The notes: a model not told the origin generated them from the sequence alone. Shown: positions 1 through 8,781, counted from the stretch's first letter. The stretch is 44,816 nt of DNA from CAYNQN01 sp964530525 (GCA_964530525.1 CAZHBH010000011.1:1-44816); one strand, 5' to 3'. Translations and numbers: made by a program.

Positions 1-1
1 G

Positions 2-1861
2 CACGGGGTGGAGGACCTGGGCCTGCTGAAGATGGACTTCCTCGGCCTGCGGAACCTCGACGTGATCAGCGACACCGTCGACATGGTCGAGCGGACCACG
101 GGCGAGCGGATCGACGTCGACTCCCTGCCGCTCGACGATCCGGCGACCTTCGAACTGCTCGCCAAGGGCGATTCCATCGGAGTGTTCCAGCTGGAGGGAG
201 GGCCCATGCGGGTTCTCATGCGCTCGCTGGCCCCTACCTCGTTCGAGGACGTGGCCGCCCTGGTAGCCCTGTACCGGCCAGGGCCCATGGCGGCGAACAT
301 CCACAACGACTACGCCGACCGCAAGAACAAGCGGAAGCCCGTCGACTACCTGCACCCCGACGCGGCCGAGGTGCTCGGCGACACCTACGGCCTCATGGTG
401 TACCAGGAGTCGATGATGCGGATCGCCCAGCGCTTCGCCGGCTACGACCTGGCCGAGGCGGACAACCTGCGCAAGGCGTGCGGCAAGAAGGACCGCGAGC
501 TCATCGCCACCGAGCGGGCGAAGTTCATAGAGGGCTGCGATCGCACCGGGTACGGCGCGGAGCTGGGACGCCAGTGGTTCGACATCATCGAGCCCTTCGC
601 CGACTACGCGTTCAACAAGAGCCACGCCTACGGATACGGGTACGTCGCCTACCAGACCGCCTACCTGAAGGCGAACCACCCGGTCGAGTACATGGCTTCG
701 CTGCTCAACTCGGTGAAGACCAACCTCGACAAGGCGGCGGTGTACCTCAACGAGTGCCGGCTCATGGGCATCGAGGTGCAGGTTCCGGACGTGAACAGGT
801 CGGAGTCGGGCTTCGTCGCGGTCCTCGAGCCCAACGACCCCTCCGGGGAGGGGGGGGCCGCAGCACCAGGACGGCGCACCAGGGCGGGCTCGATCCCCTT
901 CGGCCTCTCGGCGGTGCGGAACGTGGGCGAGGGCCTCGTGGAGCTGATCGTCGGCGAGCGCGAGGCCAACGGACCGTTCGTCGACTTCTACGACTTCTGC
1001 GAGCGCGTGGACCTGTCGGTGCTGAACAAGCGCACCATCGAGTCGTTGATCAAGGCCGGCGCCTTCGATTCGATGGGCTACGCCCGCAAGGGACTCGTTG
1101 AAGACCACGTGGCGATCATCGACGAGGTCGTCGCCCGGAGGCGCAAGGAGGCAGAGGGCCAGTTCGACCTCTTCTCCACCATCGAGGCCGACCAGCCCGG
1201 CACCGCCGTGCAACGGCGACCCATCTCGACCGACGAGTACGACAAGCGCCAGCGGCTCGCCCTGGAGAAGGAGATGCTCGGCCTCTACGTGAGCGACCAT
1301 CCGTTGATGGGTGCGAGCGCCTCGCTGCAGCAGCGCACCGAGTGCTCGGTGAGCGAGGCGCTCGAGCTGGCCGACGGCTCCGTGCGCATCGTGGGGGGAC
1401 TGGTCACGAGCCTCCAGCGCAAGTGGACCAAGCGGGGAGACCTGATGGCCGTCTTCGTGCTGGAGGACCTGCAGGCCGGCATGGAGTGCATGGTGTTCCC
1501 CAAGACGATGCAGCAGTACGGGCACCTGCTCGTCGACGACGCGGTGGTGCTGGTCAAGGCACGCGTCGATGCTCGCGACGAACAGGAGGTGAAGCTCGTG
1601 GCGAGCTCGGTGGAGCACTTCGAGCCTGCCGCCGACGGCGCTCCTCCGGTGCGGATCAACCTGCCGCCATCAGTCCTCAGCGACCAGCTGCTGGAGCAGC
1701 TGCGGTCGTTGTTGGCCGAGCACCCCGGGCCCTCTGAGGTGTTCGTGCACCTGGGTGAACGCCAGGTCCTGCGCCTTCCCGACGACTACAGGGTCGACGC
1801 CACCAACGGGTTGGCAGGGGAGCTGCGCGTGCTGCTCGGAGCTGGTGCGGTGCTCGGCTAG
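2..1861 (+). CDS. dnaE: DNA polymerase III alpha subunit, C-terminal part (5' end outside window)
   Basis: This is the replicative polymerase alpha subunit, which extends DNA in the replisome. The frame is open from base 2, so the N-terminal PHP domain and the start of the polymerase core lie upstream of the window. About 619 residues remain. They begin in the conserved palm region (GLLKMDFLGLRNL) and continue through the fingers (GVFQLEGG, YRPGPM, FNKSHAYGY). A helix-hairpin-helix part follows (FGLSAVRNVGEGLVE), then a beta-clamp binding motif QFDLFS at 1160-1177 and a C-terminal OB fold (about 1380-1630). Clamp motif plus OB fold is the usual DnaE1 order. A short Gly/Ala/Arg-rich linker at about 830-890 contains a run of eight G bases. 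A gene for an unknown protein follows on the same strand. Identification is firm. Confidence 0.97.
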   Translation, partial: HGVEDLGLLKMDFLGLRNLDVISDTVDMVERTTGERIDVDSLPLDDPATFELLAKGDSIGVFQLEGGPMRVLMRSLAPTSFEDVAALVALYRPGPMAANIHNDYADRKNKRKPVDYLHPDAAEVLGDTYGLMVYQESMMRIAQRFAGYDLAEADNLRKACGKKDRELIATERAKFIEGCDRTGYGAELGRQWFDIIEPFADYAFNKSHAYGYGYVAYQTAYLKANHPVEYMASLLNSVKTNLDKAAVYLNECRLMGIEVQVPDVNRSESGFVAVLEPNDPSGEGGAAAPGRRTRAGSIPFGLSAVRNVGEGLVELIVGEREANGPFVDFYDFCERVDLSVLNKRTIESLIKAGAFDSMGYARKGLVEDHVAIIDEVVARRRKEAEGQFDLFSTIEADQPGTAVQRRPISTDEYDKRQRLALEKEMLGLYVSDHPLMGASASLQQRTECSVSEALELADGSVRIVGGLVTSLQRKWTKRGDLMAVFVLEDLQAGMECMVFPKTMQQYGHLLVDDAVVLVKARVDARDEQEVKLVASSVEHFEPAADGAPPVRINLPPSVLSDQLLEQLRSLLAEHPGPSEVFVHLGERQVLRLPDDYRVDATNGLAGELRVLLGAGAVLG

Positions 1862-2008
1862 GTCGAGGCCTCCCATGGCCGTCCGAGCCATGCCCGCACC
1901 ACCCTGCGCGCCTGCTCCGCGGGTCGAGTCGCCGGCCCAAGTTGCGTGAGGGGGCCGTTCCAGCTGGACTGGTGGGGTCCATCCGTTCGAGGAAGGGACC
2001 GGAAACGA

Positions 2009-2677
2009 ATGGCGATCGACGTCACCACCAAAGATTGCACGGCGCTCAGCGACTCGGAGCTCACTGAGATGGCCGACCTCTGCGCAGAGGGGCCGAGCCG
2101 CTTCGAGGTAGGTCTGCTGTCGAAGCAGGCCGAGTCGTGGGTGCTGGTGACGCTGGCCCGCGAGGGGAACAACCTGCGCGGATTCTCGTTCAGCACCCTC
2201 GAGCGGATCGGCGGCACTCCTGCCGTGCTCATCGGTCTGGCGTCGGTGAAGCGCACGTCGAAGCGCGACGCGGTGCTCCGGGCGATGATGACCGACAAGT
2301 ATCGGCGAGCGGTCCTCGCCTTTCCCGACGAGGACGTTCTGGTCGGCACCCGCTTCACCAACCCGGGAGGCTTCGAGGCCTTCCGAAACCTCGACGACAT
2401 CGTGCCGCGGCCCGAGCACAAGGCGACGGGGGAGGAGCGCGCCTGGGGCCGGCGACTCGCGAAGCGCTTCGGCGTGGAGAGCGGGAGCTACTCCGACCGC
2501 ACGTTCTCGGCCAAGGGTGACGGAACCTTCCCGCTGGCCCTCGACCACGAGAGCCTCAAGCCGGACAAGATCGATCCCGCCGTAGCCGACCTGTTCGCCG
2601 ACTTCGACGAGGACCGAGGCGACTCCCTGATGGTGTTCGGCTGGGCGATGGCCGAGTACCTGGCCAAGCTCGCCTGA
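2009..2677 (+). CDS. Conserved-type hypothetical protein, 222 aa
   Basis: I do not recognise this protein. The chosen ATG at 2009 has a purine-rich ribosome site (GAGGAAGGGA, 1989-1998) about 10 bases upstream. The frame is open upstream to 1946, but that extension (MRGPFQLDWWG...) lacks a site and looks non-coding. The product is soluble and acidic, with no signal peptide or membrane segment. Its N-terminal half (CTALSDSELTEMADLCAEGPSRF; later LVTLAREGNNLRGFSFSTLERIGGTPAVLIGLASV) has an alternating strand/helix pattern reminiscent of GNAT acetyltransferases, with basic residues (VKRTSKRDAV) where a CoA loop would lie. No clear acetyl-CoA motif can be pointed to, so this is only a suggestion. 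Codon use matches the neighbours. Confidence 0.8.
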   Translation: MAIDVTTKDCTALSDSELTEMADLCAEGPSRFEVGLLSKQAESWVLVTLAREGNNLRGFSFSTLERIGGTPAVLIGLASVKRTSKRDAVLRAMMTDKYRRAVLAFPDEDVLVGTRFTNPGGFEAFRNLDDIVPRPEHKATGEERAWGRRLAKRFGVESGSYSDRTFSAKGDGTFPLALDHESLKPDKIDPAVADLFADFDEDRGDSLMVFGWAMAEYLAKLA

Positions 2678-2739
2678 GGCGCCCTGCCCCTCGTGGGTCC
2701 GAGCATCCTTCGTCGGCCGATCTCGGGCTAGGGGCTGGC

Positions 2740-3345
2740 TTGGAGCTGGGTGAGGTCGTGGCCCGCCGGAAGATGGTCAGGGCCTTCGATCCAAGGCCTG
2801 TGCCCGCCGCAGTGCTGGAGAGGGTCCTGCGGAGCTCGCTGAGCGGGCCCTCTGCCGGATTCGCGCAGGGCTTCGACCTCGTCGTGCTCGAGGGTTCCGA
2901 GCAGGCGGCGGTGTTCTGGGACGCCACGCTGCCCGCCGAGCGCAGGGCAGGGTTCCCCTGGCCTGGTCTGCTCGACGCCCCGGTGCTCATCCTTCCCATC
3001 ACCGACCCCGGCGCGTACGTGGCGCGCTACGCCGAGGAGGACAAGGCACGGACGGGCCTCGGTGAGGGCGAGGACGCCTGGCCCGTCCCCTACTGGATCG
3101 TGGACAGCGCCTTCGCCTCGATGCTCGCCCTCCTGGCGGTGGTCGACGAGAACCTGGGCGCGTGCTTCTTCGGCATCTTCCGCGGTGAGGCGGAGCTGCT
3201 GGAGGCCCTGGGGGTGCCACCGGGCCATCGGCCCATCGGAGCCATCGCCCTCGGGTACCCGGCTTCCGTCGGCCACCGGCCCAGCCACTCCGTGGCGCGA
3301 GGTCGTCGGCCCTTCGAGCGATCCGTGCACCGAGGTCGCTGGTAG
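2740..3345 (+). CDS. Nitroreductase family protein (FMN-dependent oxidoreductase)
   Basis: Small flavoprotein of the nitroreductase fold, likely FMN-binding and NAD(P)H-using; the substrate is unknown. The N-terminus MELGEVVARRKMVRAFDPRPVP is the family signature (an Arg-rich loop contacting the FMN phosphate, then the conserved PVP and VLERVLR helix). It is followed by a GPSAGFAQGF segment, where family members have a Ser/Asn-rich FMN contact. The C-terminal GHRPIGAIALGYPA is the usual closing strand. At 201 aa the length is normal. The TTG start at 2740 is chosen because it puts the conserved N-terminus at residue 1; no better start exists downstream. It is followed after 25 bases by the convergent yyaL-like gene. 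Confidence 0.88.
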   Translation: MELGEVVARRKMVRAFDPRPVPAAVLERVLRSSLSGPSAGFAQGFDLVVLEGSEQAAVFWDATLPAERRAGFPWPGLLDAPVLILPITDPGAYVARYAEEDKARTGLGEGEDAWPVPYWIVDSAFASMLALLAVVDENLGACFFGIFRGEAELLEALGVPPGHRPIGAIALGYPASVGHRPSHSVARGRRPFERSVHRGRW

Positions 3346-3370
3346 GGGCCAGCGGGTCCTGCCGACCGGT

Positions 3371-5365
3371 CTAGGCCACGAGCTGAGCTGCCAGTGCCTC
3401 TGCGGTGCCGGTGGGGGCCTGGCAGGCGAAGTTGCGGCAGACGTAGGCGAAGCCGTCGTCGCGGCCATCCCACGCCGGGCCATCGAAGCGCTCTCCCCAG
3501 ATCACCACGACGTTCGGCGCGTAGCGCTGGGCGGCGACGTCCCGAAGGTCGGGCCGATCACCTGTCACCACGACCTCCGTGATGCCTTCCTGGAGCGTCT
3601 CGAGGGCACCCAGGACGTTCGCGAACCCGAGCGGTTGGCGGGTGGCAGGGCCGGCGAGCAGCCGCAGGATCTGCTCGGCACGATCGTGGTACGACAACTC
3701 GCCCGTCACCGCCGTCAAGCGGATCAGGCCGTGAGCAGCCAGGCTGCTCGCCGACGGCGTGGCGTTGTCGAACAGGTCCTTCGGACGCGTGACCAGTGCT
3801 TCCGCGTCGGTCCCCGTGGTGAACAGGCCACCGGAGCTGTCGTCCCAGAACAGCTGCAGCATGGCGTCGGCTACCGCTCTGGCCTCGCTCACCCAGCGTG
3901 CTTGTCCGGTCGCCTCCGAAAGCCGCAGGAAGGCATCCAGCAAGGCAGCGTGATCCGCGGAGTAGGCGAGGTGCCTGGCTCCTGTCTCCGCTTGCCAGGA
4001 GCGCAACCAGCGTCCGTCGTCGCGTCGCAGGTTCTCCAGCAGCATCTCTCCGTTCGCGACCGCCGCATCCAACCAGTCGCTGCGACCGGTGGCCGACGCT
4101 GCCTCCGCGAGGGTGGCGAGCATCAAGCCGTTCCACTCGGCGAGGACCTTGTCGTCGAGGCCCGGGCGCACGCGCTCGGCTCTGCGCTCGAACAACCGCC
4201 TGCGGGCACGCTCGACAGCGTCGGGCCTGAGCAGGCGGCCCCGCTCGGGTTGCCAGAGGATGTTGTCGCCCTCGAAGTTGCCGGTGACGGTCACGTCCCA
4301 CCAGCTCACGGCGGCGTCGGCTGCTTCCGGGTCGGTCCCGCCTGCGCCGGCCACCTCACGCAGCTCGTCGAGCGACCAGACGTAGAAGCGGCCCTCGACG
4401 CCCTCGGAGTCGGCGTCCTCTGCGGAGAAGAAGCCTCCCGAGGGGTGCCTCAGGTCCCTCAGCACGTACTCGACCGTCTCGGTGAGCACCTGCAGGTAGC
4501 GCTCCTCGCCCGTCACCTGCCAGGCGTGCAGGTACGAGCGCGCGAGCAGGGCCTGGTCGTAGAGCATCTTCTCGAAGTGCGGGACGAGCCACTGGCGATC
4601 CACCGAGTAGCGGGCGAAGCCGCCCCCGAGGTGGTCGTACATGCCACCCGACGCCATGGCGTCGAGGGAGGTGGTGACCACCTCCAGGGCCTCGGGCGAT
4701 CCCGTCCTGTGGTGCTCTCGCAAGAGGAGCTCGAGGCTCATCGTCTGGGGGAACTTGGGCGCGGAGCCGAAGCCGCCCCAGGCGGCGTCGTAGCTGCGCA
4801 GGAGCTGTGCGCTGGCCTCCGCGAGGGCCTCGGCGCCGGGCAGCCGATCGGCCGGCTCCACCGAGGTGGCCTCCGAGATGGCTCCCGTGAGCGCAGCTGC
4901 CTGCTCTATCAGGTCGTCGCGCCGCGTCCGCCAGAGCTCGTTGATGCGCTCCACGAGCTCGGGGAAGGTGATCATCCCCCCGCGTGGCTTCGCGGGGAAG
5001 TACGTACCGCCGAAGAACGGCCTTCCGTCAGGGTCGAGGAACACCGTCATGGGCCACCCGCCCTGGCCGGCCAGCGCCTGGACCGCCGCCATGTAGACGG
5101 CGTCGACGTCGGGACGCTCCTCGCGGTCGACCTTGACGTTCACGAACAGCTCGTTCATCCGAGCGGCGATCGTGGGGTCCTCGAACGACTCGTGGGCCAT
5201 CACGTGGCACCAGTGGCACGCCGAGTATCCCACCGACAAGAGCATGGGTACGTCGCGCCGCCGCGCCTCGGCGAAGGCCTCGCCGCCCCACGGCCACCAG
5301 TCCACCGGGTTGTCAGCGTGCTGCCTCAGATAGGGCGAGCCCTCGGTCGCCAAGCGGTTGGCCAT
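3371..5365 (-). CDS. YyaL/SPATA20-like protein: thioredoxin-like domain plus (alpha/alpha)6-barrel domain
   Basis: A 664-aa cytosolic protein of the DUF255/YyaL family (SPATA20 in animals). Residues 1-165 form a thioredoxin-like domain with the opening typical of the family (RLATEGSPYLRQHADNPVDW) and a CHWC redox motif at residues 50-53 followed by HVMAHESF. The remainder is an alpha-helical barrel like N-acylglucosamine 2-epimerase/glycosidase folds (for example GGGFARYSVDRQWLVPHFEKM and LAEWNGLMLATLAEA). The biochemical role of the family is unsettled, so no reaction is assigned. The ATG at 5365 has no Shine-Dalgarno sequence but sits 6 bases after a TACGGT box (5372-5377), consistent with leaderless initiation. 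The gene lies 52 bases downstream of the desaturase on the same strand. Confidence 0.93.
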   Translation of the reverse strand: MANRLATEGSPYLRQHADNPVDWWPWGGEAFAEARRRDVPMLLSVGYSACHWCHVMAHESFEDPTIAARMNELFVNVKVDREERPDVDAVYMAAVQALAGQGGWPMTVFLDPDGRPFFGGTYFPAKPRGGMITFPELVERINELWRTRRDDLIEQAAALTGAISEATSVEPADRLPGAEALAEASAQLLRSYDAAWGGFGSAPKFPQTMSLELLLREHHRTGSPEALEVVTTSLDAMASGGMYDHLGGGFARYSVDRQWLVPHFEKMLYDQALLARSYLHAWQVTGEERYLQVLTETVEYVLRDLRHPSGGFFSAEDADSEGVEGRFYVWSLDELREVAGAGGTDPEAADAAVSWWDVTVTGNFEGDNILWQPERGRLLRPDAVERARRRLFERRAERVRPGLDDKVLAEWNGLMLATLAEAASATGRSDWLDAAVANGEMLLENLRRDDGRWLRSWQAETGARHLAYSADHAALLDAFLRLSEATGQARWVSEARAVADAMLQLFWDDSSGGLFTTGTDAEALVTRPKDLFDNATPSASSLAAHGLIRLTAVTGELSYHDRAEQILRLLAGPATRQPLGFANVLGALETLQEGITEVVVTGDRPDLRDVAAQRYAPNVVVIWGERFDGPAWDGRDDGFAYVCRNFACQAPTGTAEALAAQLVA

Positions 5366-5371
5366 CTGGTC

Positions 5372-5377
5372 ACCGTA
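5372..5377 (-). promoter_or_regulatory. -10-like box of the yyaL-like gene
   Basis: TACGGT on the minus strand, with six bases before the ATG at 5365. The spacing places a transcription start at the A of the start codon. No clear -35 element is visible. Confidence 0.5.
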
Positions 5378-5417
5378 CCGGCATCGCCTCGACGAGCCGG
5401 TGGGCGAAGGCCCTACC

Positions 5418-6554
5418 TCAGGCTCGGGACTCCGCAGGAGCCGCCGGCTTGCGGGCAGCGGCGTAGGTGAGCCAGCGGCCCTCGTCGAAGTCGTAGAGCT
5501 TGCACTGGCGGCTGTTCGCCATGAAGTCGCGGAAGCGCAGCGGCTCGTCGCGCACGACGTCCGGGAACGAGGCCTTGATGGCCTCGGCGGCGGCGTCGAG
5601 GTTGTACATCGGGATGCGCATGTCCACGTGGTGGGGGACGTGGACCATGATCCAGTGGAAGAAGAAGTCGAAGCCCCGGGGCATGCGCAGGATGGTCGTG
5701 CCGTCCATCTGGCCCTTGAACTTCGTCCACTCCCGCCTCTTCCACCAGCGGATCTCGGGGTGGATGTGGTGCACGTGGACGAACGAGCCGATGATGAACG
5801 AGAAGATCAGGAACGGGGCCACGAGGGTCCGGAAGATCATCCAGACGACCCCCCAGGCGGTGCCGTCCTGCAGCCAACCGAGCCAGCCCAGGCCGGCTGC
5901 TGCCAGGACCACGAACACGCCCACGATCCAGCGGTCGCGCCGGATCGAGCGCACCCATCGTGCGGGGGGCTTGCCGACCACCATCTTGTTCCACCACACC
6001 TCACGCATGTAGTAGAGGCCCGCACCCACCCAGGACCACTCGATGCGGTGGCGCAGGCGCCCCAGCCGCCCCATGGCCCGGTACTCCTCGACGGTGTAGG
6101 GATGCCACACGAAGTCGAAGCCCTGGCGCACCGTGTAGACGTGGTGGATGCGGTTGTGGCCGAGCACCCAGCCCTCGTAGACGTGCCAGCTCGGCAGCAT
6201 GGCGACGTGGCCGATGACGGAGTTGAGGCGCTTGCTGCGGAACAGCGCCCCGTGGGCGGCGTCGTGGGCCACCACGAACAGGCCGGAGATCGCCAGGCCG
6301 GACAGGACGAGCAGCGGTGCGACGATCAGCGGGTTGCTGAACCAGATCAGCGCCGCGAGCGTCGCGAGGTAGATCGCCGCATCACGGGCGAAGTAGGCGA
6401 GACCTTTCCAGGTCGGGTTCTCGTAGGCCTCGGGAGGCACCACGTCGAGGACGGGCTTGAGGGAGCCCGCCTTCTTGTCGAAGCCTTCCCCGGTGGGCTC
6501 GTCTGCGCCCGCACTCGTCCCCGCGGCCTGTTCTACGGGCGCTGCCAACGTCAC
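5418..6554 (-). CDS. Membrane fatty-acid desaturase
   Basis: Integral membrane di-iron desaturase that should insert a double bond into an acyl chain; the regiospecificity cannot be read. From the GTG at 6554 the protein has 378 residues. The three histidine boxes are visible: HDAAH at 97-101, HNRIHH at 133-138 and HVPHH near the C-terminus, with an extra HVHHIH cluster between the second and third. Hydrophobic pairs (about 57-95, and again about 210-260) fit four membrane helices. The frame is open upstream to an ATG at 6605, but that start would place a perfect palindrome and a TAGGCT box inside the coding region, so I prefer 6554. The ligand-responsive look of the promoter suggests control by a TetR-family lipid sensor. 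Confidence 0.93.
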   Translation of the reverse strand: MTLAAPVEQAAGTSAGADEPTGEGFDKKAGSLKPVLDVVPPEAYENPTWKGLAYFARDAAIYLATLAALIWFSNPLIVAPLLVLSGLAISGLFVVAHDAAHGALFRSKRLNSVIGHVAMLPSWHVYEGWVLGHNRIHHVYTVRQGFDFVWHPYTVEEYRAMGRLGRLRHRIEWSWVGAGLYYMREVWWNKMVVGKPPARWVRSIRRDRWIVGVFVVLAAAGLGWLGWLQDGTAWGVVWMIFRTLVAPFLIFSFIIGSFVHVHHIHPEIRWWKRREWTKFKGQMDGTTILRMPRGFDFFFHWIMVHVPHHVDMRIPMYNLDAAAEAIKASFPDVVRDEPLRFRDFMANSRQCKLYDFDEGRWLTYAAARKPAAPAESRA

Positions 6555-6561
6555 GGTGAAC

Positions 6562-6567
6562 AGCCTA
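6562..6567 (-). promoter_or_regulatory. -10-like box of the desaturase gene, overlapped by a palindrome
   Basis: TAGGCT on the minus strand, seven bases before the GTG at 6554. It is formed largely by the distal arm of the palindrome at 6563-6584, so a protein bound there would block RNA polymerase. Confidence 0.5.
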
Positions 6568-6584
6568 CCGACCAGTCGGTAGGC
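6563..6584. promoter_or_regulatory. Perfect 22-bp palindrome, probable TetR-family operator
   Basis: Arms GCCTACCGAC (6563-6572) and GTCGGTAGGC (6575-6584) are exact reverse complements around a 2-bp centre CA. The core ACCGACnnGTCGGT resembles operators of TetR-family repressors of fatty-acid metabolism (for example Thermus PfmR). It overlaps the -10-like box of the desaturase. No TetR gene is in the window, so the regulator would act from elsewhere. Confidence 0.65.
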
Positions 6585-6642
6585 GGGCAAGGACCACAGA
6601 CGCATGTCACAGGCGGGCGAGGTCGCAACGGTCTCGAGGAAC

Positions 6643-7803
6643 CTACAGAGCGGAACGCCGGAGCTTGCCCAGAGAGGTGCGGGGCAGCGACTGGACCAGC
6701 TCGACCGCTCTCGGTGCCGAAGCTGGGTGCAGGTGCTCCTTCACCTCTGCACGCAGCTCTTCGAGGGTGGGGGGGTCGGCCCTGTCGGCGGGGACCACCA
6801 CCGCCGTCACGAGGGCTCCCCACTCCGGATCGGGTCTGCCCACCACCGCCACCTCCGCCACGCGTGGCGACCGGGCCAGGACGGCCTCGACGGGTCCGGG
6901 CCAGACGTTCACCCCACCGGTGACGATGAGGTCGTCGCGCCTGCCCACCACGCGGAGGCGCCTCCGGCGCTCCTGGCCGTGAGGGCCTTCCGGTTCGGGA
7001 TCCCAAGTGCCGGCGTCTCCCGTCGCCAGCCACGGCTCGCCGCCGTCGTCGTCGTCGACCCACGACAGGTCTGTCCCGTCGCGGTATCCCCGGGCGATCA
7101 TCGGCCCCCTCACCTGGACCTCGCCGTCGACGAGCCTCAGCTCCACGCCGTCCAGGGGGCGGCCGTCGTAGACCACGCCTCCGGCGGTCTCGGTGAGTCC
7201 GTAGGTGGTGACGGCGTTGCGGGGGAGCGAACCGGTGACCGCCATCCCACCCACCAGGATCCGGCGGTAGCCCGAGGAGTCGAAGCGCCCCAGCACGGTG
7301 GGGACCACGGAGGTGAGGGTGGCCCCGCGGCGGCGGGCGGCCTCCTCGACAGCGGCGGCCTCGAAGCGCTCGTGCACCTCCACCGGTGTCCCGGCCTGGA
7401 GGGCTCGCACCACCACTCCCAACCCTCCGGCGTGGGCCACGGGGAGGCAGCACAGCCAGCGGTCGTGCTCCGGCTGCACCTCCAGTGCTGCGTTGGTGGC
7501 CTTGGCGGAGGCAGCCAGGGAGGCGTGCGTGTGCACCACCCCCTTGGGCTGGCCCGTGGTGCCGCTCGTCGCGATCACCAGGGCGTCGCCCTCTTCGACC
7601 GGGTACCCACCTGCCAGCCTGTGGCGCTCGCCGCGCTCGCCAACCACCACGTCGGCACCCAGCTGGGTCAGGATCCTCCCCACCGCGGCAGGCGGCAGCC
7701 TCGGGTCCATCGGCAGTGCGGCGTCACCCTCTTCCCACACCCGCTGCAGCTGCTCGACGAAGGCAGGTCCTGGGCTCATGGCCAGGGCCACCAGCGCTCG
7801 CAT
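6643..7803 (-). CDS. menE: o-Succinylbenzoate--CoA ligase (MenE)
   Basis: ANL-superfamily ligase that activates o-succinylbenzoate with ATP and CoA in menaquinone synthesis. At 386 aa it is short, as MenE proteins tend to be. The AMP-binding P-loop is IATSGTTGQPKGVVHTH. The adenylate motif is TYGLTETAGG, and ATGDAG carries the conserved Asp. The hinge is VVGRRDDLIVTGGVNVWP, and the C-terminal lysine sits in LPRTSLGKLRR. A general acyl-CoA ligase is the alternative, but the size and the men neighbours (menA divergent, 81 bases away) favour MenE. The ATG at 7803 lies six bases after a TAGGCT box. The desaturase begins 88 bases downstream on the same strand but has its own promoter signals. Confidence 0.92.
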   Translation of the reverse strand: MRALVALAMSPGPAFVEQLQRVWEEGDAALPMDPRLPPAAVGRILTQLGADVVVGERGERHRLAGGYPVEEGDALVIATSGTTGQPKGVVHTHASLAASAKATNAALEVQPEHDRWLCCLPVAHAGGLGVVVRALQAGTPVEVHERFEAAAVEEAARRRGATLTSVVPTVLGRFDSSGYRRILVGGMAVTGSLPRNAVTTYGLTETAGGVVYDGRPLDGVELRLVDGEVQVRGPMIARGYRDGTDLSWVDDDDGGEPWLATGDAGTWDPEPEGPHGQERRRRLRVVGRRDDLIVTGGVNVWPGPVEAVLARSPRVAEVAVVGRPDPEWGALVTAVVVPADRADPPTLEELRAEVKEHLHPASAPRAVELVQSLPRTSLGKLRRSAL

Positions 7804-7809
7804 CGCGAC

Positions 7810-7815
7810 AGCCTA
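7810..7815 (-). promoter_or_regulatory. -10-like box of menE
   Basis: TAGGCT on the minus strand with six bases before the ATG at 7803. No Shine-Dalgarno sequence is present. Confidence 0.5.
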
Positions 7816-7884
7816 CGGGGACGGTCCAGCACCCCGCCGAGCGAGAGTCGCAGAGGTCGGCCTCGGGCGGCAAAGCTGGCTGCC

Positions 7885-8781
7885 ATGACCCTCGAGAACT
7901 GGGTGGCCGGCGCCCGTCCCCGCACCCTTCCCGCTGCCGTCGTCCCGGTTCTCGTCGGGACCGCCGCCGCAGCCCAGGGCGACCTCGGGACGGGTCGTGG
8001 GATCGTGGCCTGGCGGTTCTTGGCAGCGCTCGTGGTGGCCGTGGCCATCCAGGTGGGCACCAACTACGCCAACGACCACAGCGACGGCGTGAGGGGCACC
8101 GACGCCAGCGGATCGAGGGTGGGTCCTGTTCGGCTCGTCGGATCCGGGCTGGCCTCCGCACGTGCGGTGAAGCTCGCCGCCTTCGCCTCGTTCGGTGTGG
8201 CGGGCGTGGCGGGCCTGGCCCTGGCCATCGCCGTCACCCCGTGGCTGCTCGTGGTGGGGGCGGTGTCGTTCGCCGCTGGCTGGCTGTACACCGGTGGGCC
8301 GAAGCCCTACGGCTACCTGGGGCTCGGCGAGGTGTTCGTGTTCGTGTTCTTCGGCGTGGTAGCCACCGTGGGCTCCGCCTTCGTCCAGCACGGGGAGCTG
8401 AGCGGCCTGGCCTTCGCAGCCTCGGTCCCGGTGGGCCTGCTCGCAACGGCGCTTCTGGTGGTCAACAACCTGCGGGACATCCCGGGCGACACCGCTGCCG
8501 GCAAGATCACGCTGGCGGTGCGGCTGGGGGACGGTCGCACCAGGGCGCTGTACGTGGTCTTGGTGGTCCTGCCCTTCCTGTTGACCCCCTTCGTCGCCGG
8601 TCTGGGGGGCCGGCCTCTCGCGGCCGCGGCGCTGTTCGCCATCCTCTTGGCCCGCCTTCCCGTCCAGCGGGTCCTCGAAGGGGCGCGGGGCCCAGCCCTC
8701 ATACCCGTCTTGGCCAGCACCGGCCGCGTCCAACTCGTCTTCGGCGCCCTGTTCGCCGCCGGCCTCTGGATCTCTGCCTGA
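7885..8781 (+). CDS. menA: 1,4-Dihydroxy-2-naphthoate polyprenyltransferase (MenA)
   Basis: UbiA-family membrane prenyltransferase that attaches the isoprenoid tail to 1,4-dihydroxy-2-naphthoate to give demethylmenaquinone. From the ATG at 7885 it has 298 aa and opens with the MenA signature WVAGARPRTLPAAVVPVLVG. The first Asp-rich motif is NDHSDGVRGTD (residues 63-73) and the second NNLRDIPGD (194-202). Eight to nine hydrophobic segments fit the usual fold. The frame runs upstream to 6604, but that part is antisense to menE and is not coding. The segment CAAAGCT at 7871-7877, seven bases before the ATG, is a weak version of the box seen at other genes. The gene is divergent from menE and converges with the subtilase gene, 27 bases away. 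Confidence 0.95.
   Translation: MTLENWVAGARPRTLPAAVVPVLVGTAAAAQGDLGTGRGIVAWRFLAALVVAVAIQVGTNYANDHSDGVRGTDASGSRVGPVRLVGSGLASARAVKLAAFASFGVAGVAGLALAIAVTPWLLVVGAVSFAAGWLYTGGPKPYGYLGLGEVFVFVFFGVVATVGSAFVQHGELSGLAFAASVPVGLLATALLVVNNLRDIPGDTAAGKITLAVRLGDGRTRALYVVLVVLPFLLTPFVAGLGGRPLAAAALFAILLARLPVQRVLEGARGPALIPVLASTGRVQLVFGALFAAGLWISA

Noticed and set aside
3062..5470. Long plus-strand open frame (802 codons) opposite the yyaL-like gene
   Set aside because: It is antisense to a gene with clear motifs, is rich in Arg/Gly/His without domain features, and is a by-product of high GC.
6555..6605. ATG at 6605 as start of the desaturase
   Set aside because: It would place a perfect palindrome and the TAGGCT box inside the gene; GTG 6554 fits both.
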